Of a stretch of DNA of 64,000 bases, positions 44,061 to 54,081 are shown piece after piece. The translations under genes and the position numbers were made by a program. Source of the stretch: Lamellibrachia satsuma (Eukaryota > Annelida > Polychaeta > Sabellida > Siboglinidae); contig BSQZ01000005.1 of the NCBI GenBank assembly GCA_033239005.1, positions 2,495,001 through 2,559,000 of the forward strand, read 5' to 3'. Positions within the stretch are counted from its first letter, which is position 1; each line of letters begins with the position of its first letter. Below the pieces are notes generated by a model. It was not told the DNA's origin. It made no database searches and saw only the letters and a list, made by a program, of their open reading frames with translations.

Positions 44061-45975
44061 TGTTTATTTGAATGGATTAGTTGTGCACAATATGTTGCAA
44101 GACGTTTCCTAATGAGTCAGACTTTAGATTGCATGTAGAGAAGCAGAGTAAAATCAAAACGTATGGAAAGCATTAGCTTAACAGTGTCACCTGGCTGTTC
44201 TTCGAAGAGAACAAATTTGCATGTGTGCTGGAGTGCCATAAAACACTAATATTATATAGCCTTTTTGTTTTGGGAGTGACATAGAATGATGTAATGAAAG
44301 CATTGATTTACTAAAATGCAAGGAAGGACATCAACATAATAATTGACATGTAATTGATTACGGATTGACAGACGTTTGCTACGATGACAATAAAACTGAT
44401 GCCGATTGACCAACTAATGCGAATCGAGAATAATAACCTTTATCTGAATATGTAATGATTGATGTTGTTTTGTTTAAAAAATAAGAGACCAATGACGTGA
44501 GTGACACTTAGCATTACATGCTATTTGGTTGCACCTCCTATCGGTCGGTGGAGAGACCAATCCACAGTCACCGAATCTCTTATAGTTGCATTCGAGCAGC
44601 TCTCAGGGGAGAGGTTTGTCGGCCCCCAGACCGTTGTAGTTCTCCACCCAAACTACTGACAACCCCTATGTGTTGAGCTAGCAACCTCTTATGACAAAAC
44701 GACTACCCGTTTATATAGTAGGTACACCCTTTTTAGGTGAATTTATGGTGTGAACTCTTGAAACATGTTCACTTTACGTTTAATTGACATAACAAATACT
44801 CATTAAAAAATTTAGATAATTAGAATGTTTTTTATATGTCATAGTTCATGTTGTAATGCAGCAAAGTGTATAACATGCATAAATAATATTGCTAGTCTAT
44901 GTTATTGATATTGAATTATGCAGATCTAGTGGTGAAAATTATGCGCATGCGCCGGAAGTGATCACTCTAAGATGGCGTCTACTAGAACGTTGGCCGTGTA
45001 ATTGATATCAACAACCCTACAAAACCCTGTCTTAGGAATACAACACACTTCAAGTGGAAAAGGTTTATTATATTGGCAATAGTATCATCGAACAGTTGCG
45101 TTAACTGGTATGTCTGTTTATTATCTATGCATCTAGCAATTCCCACCGCCGTTACTTTGTTGAACAAATGCACATAACAGTTACGTTAGCCAACAATAAG
45201 CCAAAACGCCTAGAAAGTGTCTCGTCTCCTTGCCAGCAACAGTCTAGACAAATTTTCATGCGACTAATACACAGTCGTGAATTTCATCAGAAGCAGAAAA
45301 ACATAGTTGTCACTAATTAGTAATCTGTCCCAATACATTATTCAAAACTCCATATGAAATGATCAATCGTTTGTAGAATGAATAAAATATGTACCAGAAT
45401 TAATACCATATCAAACATGTGTACTCCGTAGTATAGATATTTTTTATCTACAAAGCCAAATAATGTTTATACACAAACCTTCCGCATTCTGGTAGGTCAA
45501 AAAGTCCCTAATATATTGCATCTTTTGTTAGTAGCTGTCTCGAATAATCTCTTTCTTTACCAATTTCGTCCGACTGGCTGTCAACGCAACGCATTTCTAC
45601 CTATCTAGATGAGATCAGCTTTTACAGAGAACACCACAGGAAGCACGCAGCGTGTGCTATAGATATACAATGTATGTTGAAACAGATAACATGCACGCCA
45701 ACACGGATGTAGCACACGAAATGCTATCTTGCACGCTCCTCCATATTTCTCCAATTGATCATATGTTGAAACAGATAACATGCACGCCAACACGGATGTA
45801 GCACACGAAATGCTAGCTTGCACACTCTTCCATATTTCTCCAATTGATCATTCTTCAGTCATGGTAGGCCGTACACCGTATACCAATGTTTGGAAGAAGA
45901 ATCACCAACTTCGCATGGATTGCTATATAAGACACCTTAAATGCAAGAATTCCCCGCATGCTGGCTGGTAAACAG
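44060..45975. other. P4 intron 2, nothing confirmed
   Basis: Identical in layout to 53,690-58,342 minus the CR1 LINE. It holds an 89-bp tandem duplication at 45,674 and 45,763. Confidence 0.5.
45674..45851 (+). repeat. 89-bp tandem duplication, P4
   Basis: 'atgttgaaacagataacatg' at 45,674 and 45,763. The counterpart is at about 58,041 and 58,130. Confidence 0.9.
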
Positions 45976-46130
45976 GAATGAACCCTTGTGGTCTGTTGTC
46001 TGTGCTGGCGGAGGTAATCAACGAACCACGACAGGCATTGTCCATGCGCTCGGACGGCGTTGTCCTGTTTGCATCAGATAATCTTTTGCAGCACCACGCT
46101 TTGACACCTGTCAACGCCCTGAATGACGTT
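45976..46130 (+). CDS. P4 exon 3
   Basis: Acceptor gtaaacag|GA before 45,976, donor GTT|GTAATC after 46,130; 155 nt, phase 1 in, phase 0 out. It encodes GMNPCGLLSVLAEVINEPRQ, ALSMRSDGVVLFASDNLLQH, HALTPVNALNDV. Exon 4 starts in phase 0, matching. P3 keeps only the last part (about 31,438-31,480). Confidence 0.6.
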
Positions 46131-46539
46131 GTAATCCTCACGTAGAAGGGCAATTTCTATGTCGCAATTATTCTGGTATCCCAATTGTATCGACACATGC
46201 GTGTTGTTCTATTGAGGATATGTAATCGTTCTGTTTACAACAATTTTCTCAACACGGTTACACAAAAAATAATAGTACGCATCAGTTGGTGTACGTTCTG
46301 CTGTAAATGTGATTGAAATGTGGGCAGAAAAGGACAGCTCCTTACATTGGATAAAAATGTATCGCAACTTCTCTGGGAAGCATTTATCCTAATTGTATCG
46401 ACACATGCATGTTGTAATGTCGGGAATACGTAATCGGGGATGGAAGCAGACAGGGAGGGAGACAGACAGATACGTATCGTATCCAGTCCTTTGTGACGTA
46501 GTGACGCAATCTCCACTCGTCCTCGGCGTGTTTCAACAG

Positions 46540-47063
46540 TTGCCTGCAAACTTAGCGCCAGATTATCGCGAAGTCGCTCTGGTGATATACAAAGTTAGCG
46601 GCGTGTTGGAATTACAGAACCACAGTGTCGTATTCTCTCCCTCTCCCTCTCGATGTCCCTCTCCATTTCCCTCTCCCTCCCCTCCTTCCCCTTCCTCCCT
46701 CCCTCCCTCCTACCTCCCCCTTCCTCCCTCCCTTCCTCCCTCCCTCCCCTTCTCCCTCTCTAACCTTCTCCCCTTCTCTCCACCTCTCCCCCTCTCCCCT
46801 ATCTTCCTCTCTCCCTCTACCCCTCTCCCTCTCCTTCCCCCCTCACCCCATCTCCCCCTCTCCCCCTCTATCCCTCTCTCCCTCTCCCGCTCTCGCCCTC
46901 TCCCCTTCTCCCCCTGTCTCTCTCTCCCTCCCTCCCTCTCTCCCTCCCTCCCTATTGACGTGCCATCAGGAGTCAGTCCTTCCAGCATTCCAGCATTTGC
47001 ATTTGCATGCGACCCACAAATATTTGATTTATCAAATTCTCAATTGTACGATCAAATGCGTGC
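46540..47063 (+). CDS. P4 exon 4, open through the polypyrimidine tract
   Basis: Acceptor tttcaacag|TTG, donor GC|GTAATT after 47,063. The frame is open from LPANLAPDYREVALVIYKVS, through a Pro/Ser/Leu-rich tract encoded by about 330 bp of C/T, to VPSGVSPSSIPAFAFACDPQ and IFDLSNSQLYDQMRA. A TTTGCA duplication adds Phe-Ala relative to P3. GC plus the A of exon 5 restores Ala. Confidence 0.5.
46628..46955 (+). repeat. Polypyrimidine tract, P4
   Basis: Length variant of the P3 tract, almost pure C/T on +. Confidence 0.95.
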
Positions 47064-47431
47064 GTAATTATTTGAATATTTATTATTATTAGATTCTCTT
47101 TCTCAAGTTCACAATATGCCATTAAAATAAAGTTCTCTGAAGTGAGCATTATCTTCAACAGGTTATGAAATCGTTGTCTGACCTATGAATCCACTTTCAC
47201 AAGGTGCTCTTTAAAAGTGCTCTGTATGTCAACTGGTCAATGCCTGAGCTGTTGTTTATGCAACATGAAAATACCATCTCGTCTGTAGGTTGATGGCTTC
47301 ACAGATTTACCTGTTCATTGAAACATATTAAACAATGCAGACAAATGACCCCTTGTGCTGTGTTGGCACTGTTGGGGTGGATTCGGATGGCAGCGCATTG
47401 TGTTAGTAAACAGCAGCAGTATTATTGACAG

Positions 47432-47576
47432 ATGTGACATTGATGACAGTGGCAATGCCCAAATGTCAATAACAACAGTGGCAATGACAGCTGTGGCAGG
47501 ATGTTTCCAAAGTGTATCAACTGAAGATTTCCCTCGACAATCGTTAGCCATTTATTAAAGATGCAAATCAGTAGAT
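47432..47576 (+). pseudogene. P4 exon 5 with nonsense codon
   Basis: Same as P3 exon 5 except TAT-CAA became TAT-TAA (47,556-47,558). Confidence 0.7.
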
Positions 47577-47754
47577 GTAAGTACATGTTTTGGTTATGGC
47601 AATGGCTGTATACACTATACAAACATCTGATGGGAATTTGTCTATGTGTGTACTCATGAGAAGTTACAAACTTCATACATTTGGTTGACTCATCTCTTTC
47701 AATATGCTTATGCTTCGCAATATGAAAAAAATATTTATTCATTATATTTCTACC

Positions 47755-47980
47755 ACACAATGGTAGAACGCCAGACTTGGCTGACGGAACCCGGGTTCAA
47801 ATCCAATTGCTGCCGTATCAAAGCTTTGACAATTTTGTTCCCCCACATTACCACAGTTCACCCAGCTGTAAATGAGTACACAGGTACAGACAAGTGTGGA
47901 AATGTGAACGAAAAATCGTTGCACAGTAATTGCAGCATTGCTGAATGCTTCCCAGAGCAGTACAAAAGGTGTTGGAATGA
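47755..47980 (+). mobile_element. tRNA-derived SINE, P4
   Basis: Best-preserved head: TGGTAGAACGCC (A box) and GGGTTCAAATCC (B box). Same insertion as P3 and P5. Confidence 0.7.
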
Positions 47981-48287
47981 ATAGGTCAGCCAGGGGGTGT
48001 TATGTTTTGGTAACCAGAATGATTTGTAAAATGTTTTTATTGATACTTTCACTCTACATCCTTCTTGTCAAAGGATATTTGATTTTTATGAGCATGCTGT
48101 AGTCAAGAAATGTACGTCATTTCTATGAGTACAACCATATGGTAAAATGCATATTGCTCAAACAGAGATACATATGAGAGATTGATTTTGTACTTTTCCA
48201 CAGCAGAATACAAAAGTGTGGATGTGCGAACTGTTTGTTTGACGCAGATCTACAGATCGATGTAACTTGTGTGTTTATGTGAGACAG

Positions 48288-48481
48288 GATGAAGGACTCT
48301 GCACGCTGCCAATTTTCGTGGACTAGCCCGTGTCTGATGGATTTGATAGATCAGGTGGTCCTCAATGCCAAGGTGCTCAACACTGGCCAGGAGAACTGCA
48401 ACAGGATGGTGGCCGCCACCTTCCAGTCCACTATCCAGTTGTGGAGCGTCATGGTCAACAATGATGGCAACCTCGTCACAC
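48288..48481 (+). CDS. P4 exon 7 (intact)
   Basis: 194 nt, same junctions as P3. It encodes MKDSARCQFSWTSPCLMDLI, DQVVLNAKVLNTGQENCN and so on; a few replacements versus P3. Confidence 0.6.
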
Positions 48482-48689
48482 GTGAGATAAGTCAGTCAGT
48501 GAGATAGGCGTGTCATGAGAAAAAGGTTCTGGAGAGAATCAGGTCACTGTCATAGACTCCAGGTTTCTAAATGGCGCATCATAATCACGCAACACCATGT
48601 CTGTAGATTGGTGCTAAAATTTAACAAATGTTCTATTGAAATAATGGTTTTTCTCATAAGCAATTTATACATTGTTTATGAAAATGTTT

Positions 48690-49590
48690 CCTCTTTGTTC
48701 ACTGCTGTTCATGGGTTAAGGTCAGGTCAAATATTGTCAAGTCACTCTTTCTGTTGTTTTTTCCATACTTTTCTATCGGCCGCCCCCTCTCCATCTTTCA
48801 TCTTCCCCCGATCTTCTCATATCCCACGTCACGCAGTCTTTCGATCTTAGCTGTTCGCTTCCCCTTTTTTGCATCATTGACGTTTTTCCACCTATCTCTT
48901 CAAATCTCTTTACTAGTATGTCTCCATCCATACTTACCATGCCGCCTGCCATTCTCACCTTGCTTCTCACCAATCTTCCTGTTGAACTGTCTTGTTGCAT
49001 CACATCTTTCCTCAGGTAATTCATCCTTCTTTTGTCAACCCTCTTTTGTTCGCGTTATTCGACGAAACCAGAACCAAACTTGCAGCTGCTGTTGTTGTTC
49101 TGTCAACGCCACTGTCTCCAGATACAGATTCAGGCATGCTTGTGTGACACAAGCTCTCAGGACTTTCCTTTTCAGCTTTTTCATAACGTTTCTCTCCAAC
49201 ATGACTCCCTCTACTTTTCGCCGAGCATTCGCTCCCTGTTGTATCCGACATCGCATTTCTACCTCTGAATGCCCATCCTCATTAACCATTCCTCCAAGTT
49301 ACACAAAGCCATTCACTTGGTTGATCTCCTTATCATCCAAACTAATGATCAAGTCCTCTCTCTGATGTCAAACCCACATCACTTCTGTCTTCTCCCGGCT
49401 CATTATCGGTCCGTCCTTCTTGAACACCCTCTTCCATTCCTCCAACACTTCCTGTAGTTATTGTTTTTGTCTGCTATCATGGCCATATCGTTTGCATACA
49501 TCTCCTTCCTGAGAACATCCTTCATGCTGATCTTCCTGCTGATTAGTGCCAGCACCATGATAAATAGTAAAAGGTCACTTCCTTGCCTCT
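48690..49590 (-). mobile_element. RTE-like LINE fragment, P4
   Basis: Minus-strand TGRLVRSKVRMAGGMVSMDG and RRKVEGVMLERN; same ancestral insertion as P3. Confidence 0.75.
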
Positions 49591-49663
49591 AACCGATTTT
49601 AACCGGAAACTCTTCCGACAAACCAGATCCAACCACAACTCTTCTTTTTGTTCTCATGAACAG

Positions 49664-49815
49664 GACAGGTCTGGGTGTTGCACGCCATGACACAGAACTG
49701 GCAGTTAAATCTATCACGGTGGCTGTGCTCAGTAGGGCAGGCAAAGTCGGGGTGTGGCATTCCATGGCACTGAACTGGCAGGTAATTCTCTCACGGTGGC
49801 TGTACTCACTAGGCA
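49664..49815 (+). repeat. Exon-8 donor minisatellite, P4
   Basis: Two units, as in P3. Confidence 0.8.
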
Positions 49816-50067
49816 GCCATACTGATTATCTTTATGATGACATAGAAAACAAAATAAAATCTTTAAAAAAATTTAATCCCCACCCCCGGAGGCCCATATG
49901 GACGGTTTCCCATTTGACCCTCCTTGTTCGACAGAAGGGGAACAGGACACAACAGACAGACCAACATAAACTTCTTTATATGTTATATAGACTACACAGA
50001 ATATGTGTATGCAGACATTGAAAACTAAAGCTGATTGAGTGTTGTTGCTTCTACGTCGTACCTACAG

Positions 50068-50157
50068 ACATGCAGAAGTTCCCGCTGGGTATGAAGGAGA
50101 GATACCATAGTAGGGACCGTGTTACAGCTCTCAGTGTCTATCTCGCCCCCACATCGG
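50068..50157 (+). CDS. P4 exon 9
   Basis: 90 nt, acceptor cctacag|AC, donor GTGAGT. MQKFPLGMKERYHSRDRV: Cys of P3 is Tyr here. Confidence 0.6.
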
Positions 50158-50350
50158 GTGAGTCTCCCTGCTTGCTACATTTGACTAGAATGTTAGAACT
50201 AAAAGTTATGAATTCAGACTAATTCATAGAAACTACACTTAAGACTAACGTCTCATTTAGATGTGTTGATTATATTTGTTACGCTAATGTGCAAGTTGCT
50301 CCTTTGAAGCAGGGCTGTTTTGGTATTGTACATTGCTTGTCTGTTTTCAG

Positions 50351-50482
50351 CCCTGAGAGGGAAATGTATTGAAATAGCCTACTGGACAATTTTGGGAGCT
50401 GCGCCACAGTTCTTCCAGATTTTCTCTGTACACGCCAATCCCATCACCAAGATGATGTTGTCAACAAAGCATTGTGTCTCTG
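50351..50482 (+). CDS. P4 exon 10
   Basis: 132 nt, phase 1 to 1, open, near-identical to P3 (QIFSV for QMFSV, KMMLS for KVMLS). Confidence 0.6.
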
Positions 50483-50786
50483 GTAGGTCCAATTCTCAAG
50501 TATATTTCTATGGAAAATATTCAAATATACATGGAAAAGCTTTATTTTATGATAGTGACCATGCCACGTTTATGGGTTGATTTTTAGTGGGCCATCAATT
50601 ACATATACTGTGACATCCTCAGTTATATAAAATATAGAAATAAAAGTTTGGTTTCCTTTTCAAGTAATCCAAATTGAAGCATTGATTATGATCATATCAG
50701 CTTTTGTTTGATATGACGCGGCTTATCAGTATCAGGTCCTTGAATAATGGAAAGTGAACCACTGCAGCTCACTGGTGTGTTTGCAA

Positions 50787-50942
50787 TGTGCTCTGAGTAC
50801 AAATATGTACATACGTGGAACGTGACCTGATTCCTTGGCATGACCAGAACACAGCCCGGCTCAGTGGCCTTGGCATCATTCAAGTTTATCTCCATACAGA
50901 GGTTGGAACCACACCTTCAGTATATCCACAGTAACAACTTTG
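50787..50942 (+). pseudogene. P4 exon 11 (acceptor lost, TGA)
   Basis: The acceptor position reads gcaa; TGA at 50,828-50,830; donor G|GTAAGT after 50,942. Confidence 0.6.
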
Positions 50943-51494
50943 GTAAGTCACATTGACAGGATCTAGAATTACAATAATTATATATTTCAGTAAATTAGAT
51001 TATAGATTAAGTTACGTAATGATTTTTTTATTGGAAAACTGTGCACCCCTTTTTGTGAGACAGGGCCCGAATGTTATGAGAAGAAGAATGTTGTTATTTA
51101 GGAAAAGAAATAAAATCTACATTCGAGGAGCCACCTAAAATTTGCATTTAATCAAGTTACTGAACCAGCAAATTACATTGTTCACTGATTATATATTAAC
51201 TTACTATCAACTAACTGTAATTCAATTATACGCTTTCATCTGCAAAGACAGCCGAAAATCAACTTCAGTAATTGGACAATTTGCAGACATTCTGTGTGTA
51301 ATGCAGTAGCAGAACAATATCCAGGATATACTTCTGAAGAGATATTGTCTCATCAACGGTATTTCTGGAATATTGTCCGTGGAGTTAACGATGAGATATT
51401 GTCCAGATAATATTGGTAGGTATACAATCAGAGAGATGATAACTTATATGAATCGTACATTCCGTGGTTGTGCGACTGGGTCAGCGAACATACA

Positions 51495-51570
51495 ATGATT
51501 CGTGCAACTCTTCTGCTCACCGCCGCTTTCGGGGCATTGTCTTTGGAATTACATGCATTCTGGTTATATG
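51495..51570 (+). CDS. P5 exon 1: signal peptide
   Basis: Identical protein to P4 exon 1 (MIRATLLLTAAFGALSL..), same weak donor G|GTTATA. Confidence 0.6.
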
Positions 51571-52411
51571 GTTATATTGAGTAGTATAATTTATGACTAT
51601 TTCTTAATTGTATCACATGTAAACAAAGGAAAGAGGCATTTGTTTTAATTTTACAATAACACTAAACATTCAAACACTACCACAGCCAGTCACTGTGGAA
51701 ATACGTGCATATAACACTTTTATAACATTTCACCAATTTATGAATTGGAAGGTATATTTTATGTGCTAACTCCAATTTTACTTGACAACTGTTATAGCCT
51801 GTGTACTATCATAATATTTGCATGTGTGTATGTATATTATTATTCAGGCAATGTTTCTTCCATATTTATATGGACGAACCAATATGGTACATAACTCCTT
51901 GTTTCGGTATTTTATGCTACATGGTTAGAGGTTTAACACTCAACTTATTGCTGCGTTCGATCAGAATCGTCCAGACATGACGTATATTTGATGTCCTCGA
52001 CAGTCAAAAGAACAAAACGCCATGGTTGGGCAACCTAAACTGACTTTGCCATGTACTGTCAGGGCTATCAAACATGACATAACTAACCGAACTGCACCAG
52101 GTATACGTGTGGCTGTCTTGCCCCAGGGTGCACCAAGATGGCTTTTAGGGGTATTTTTTACTCTTGCAAATGTTCATCCTTTTATGGTCGTCGGCACACT
52201 GCTTCAAATGTTCATCCTATCATTCCACTATTATTCAACAGATGTGTAATATAGATGTAATGTTTGGTCGAGTTAGAATTATATATATATTTGGAATGGA
52301 ACCATTGGTTGATTCAGACAGATAAGGAAGCTATTTAATTAGACAGGTTTTCTTACACCTACGTGTAACAAGATATTTGTAAATGGTGTTTGTAACAGCC
52401 TGCATTAATAG

Positions 52412-52597
52412 AAACTGTAGAAAATGTGTCCCATTCATTTATTGGCCTTTGGGAGGATGAAATGACGACGTCTGTTAATATCATTCCAGACACAATGGGT
52501 CAGCTGTGGACTCCATCTCTCGTGAGTAGGGCATCACCACGAAGAAGTGAGTTGGTTGTTGTGCATCCATCAGCTGAGATTTTCCCAGAAGCATATG
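52412..52597 (+). CDS. P5 exon 2
   Basis: 186 nt, open, phase 1 to 1. VSRASPRRSELVVVHPSAEI replaces VSSASKRRSQLVVVHPSAEI of P4. Confidence 0.6.
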
Positions 52598-53189
52598 GTA
52601 AGTGAGTGAGGAATATATATTTAGATTTCATTAGTTTATTCTGCTCTGTGATCATGTGCTGGAGCTTCCTTAGCTAATTTAGGTGAAAATTAATTAATTT
52701 GCTTAGGCTATAATTGATGAAACCATGAAAGAGACGTATCAAGTTCCATCTAATCGTATTTTAACGCCTTTGTTTTTAAATACGTCTGTCCAGTTATACA
52801 GATTATTGGCGGTTTCATGTAAATTCTCTCAATCCTGCTCAGCCTAAAAAATTGTATGGTAATTAGACTGAATTAATATTACACCATTAATTATTTCAAT
52901 ACTATGCGGGAAAGTTCATTTTGGCAAAAGCTGTACGTGAAAACGCCCACATACAAATGTATTTATTGTTACCGTTGTTACATTTAATGTATGCAAATGT
53001 TATAACTTATTATAAATTTTAAAAAATAACGTTGCAGTCAGGGGTCCAACAAAATAAAGATATTGCCACATGGTTTCTCCTGGAAGTGTTTAAGGACAAT
53101 CAGTGCATACTGTTCTGGCGACACAGCACATGATCAAGTGTTGACTGAATTTATACCATTCAGTGAACCATGTGTAGGTGTTAAATTTA

Positions 53190-53690
53190 TTATTGACCAG
53201 ACTTGAGCGGATCTACGCACTGGGTAGTGGGTCCAGGATGTGTATGGAAGGAGACAATTTCCTTGCTGAAGCTATCTGCTGCATTTGATACCATTGGTCA
53301 CAGGACAACTTGTTAAAAGTGTGTCAATATGGTGTGGCATATCTGGAACAGGGCTGGTTCTCATAATATTTAACTGATAGATACAAAAGAAAAAAGATAG
53401 CGAATTGTTTCTCAGCTGCCCTCCCTACTTCACGTAATGTTCCTCAGGGTATTTCACTCTCTACGCTACTCTACTTGGCTCAGTTATCCAATGTCACAAC
53501 TTGGATCACTAAATGTATACTAATAGATCACATACCTAAGCAATTTTGGCTACACGAGATACAAATCACTTGCAAAACTAGATCAGAGATTTTCTCCACA
53601 AAATCTTCCACGGGATGACAGAGACCACATTAAAGTTAATGCAAGTAAATACGAGTTTGTTATTATTGGTGAGGTAAATTTTGCATGTTT
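53190..53690 (+). mobile_element. Decayed LINE RT relic in P5 intron 2
   Basis: Copy of the relic at 43,560-44,060. Confidence 0.6.
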
Positions 53691-54081
53691 ATTTGAATGG
53701 ATTAGTTGTGCACAATATGTTGCAAGACGTTTCCTGATGAGTCAGAATTTAGATTGCATGTAGAGAAGCAGAGTAAAATCAAAACGTGTGGAAATCATTA
53801 GCTTAACAGTGTCACCTGGCTGTTCTTCGAAGAGAACAAATTTGCATGTGTGCTGGAGTGCCATAAAACACTAATATTATATAGCCTCTTTGTTTTGGGA
53901 GTGACATAGAATGATGTAATGAAAACATTGATTTACTAAAATGCACGGAAGGACATCAACATAATAATTGACATGTAATTGGTTACGGATTGACAGACGT
54001 TTGCTACGATGACAATAAAACTGATGCCGATTGACCAACTAATGCGAATCGAGAATAATAACCTTTATCTGAATATGTAAT

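Larger units (their letters stand above)
41870..51110 (+). pseudogene. Array paralogue P4 (most complete)
   Basis: Exons 1 (41,870-41,945), 2 (42,787-42,972), 3 (45,976-46,130), 4 (46,540-47,063), 5 (47,432-47,576), 7 (48,288-48,481), 9 (50,068-50,157), 10 (50,351-50,482) and 11 (50,787-50,942). Exons 6 and 8 are absent. Lesions are TAA in exon 5 (47,556-47,558), lost exon 11 acceptor and TGA 50,828-50,830. The segment from 46,503 is nearly identical to P3 from 33,009. Confidence 0.7.

Noticed and set aside
44529..44664. Open stretch ending VGPQTVVVLHPNY, reminiscent of a trypsin-like 'HPNY' segment
   Set aside because: No acceptor, no catalytic residues, and only near-identical duplicate copies to compare (also about 56,890-57,030).
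44982..45173. Minus-strand 63-codon frame conserved at 57,349-57,540
   Set aside because: Conservation is explained by the recent segmental duplication; no coding signature.
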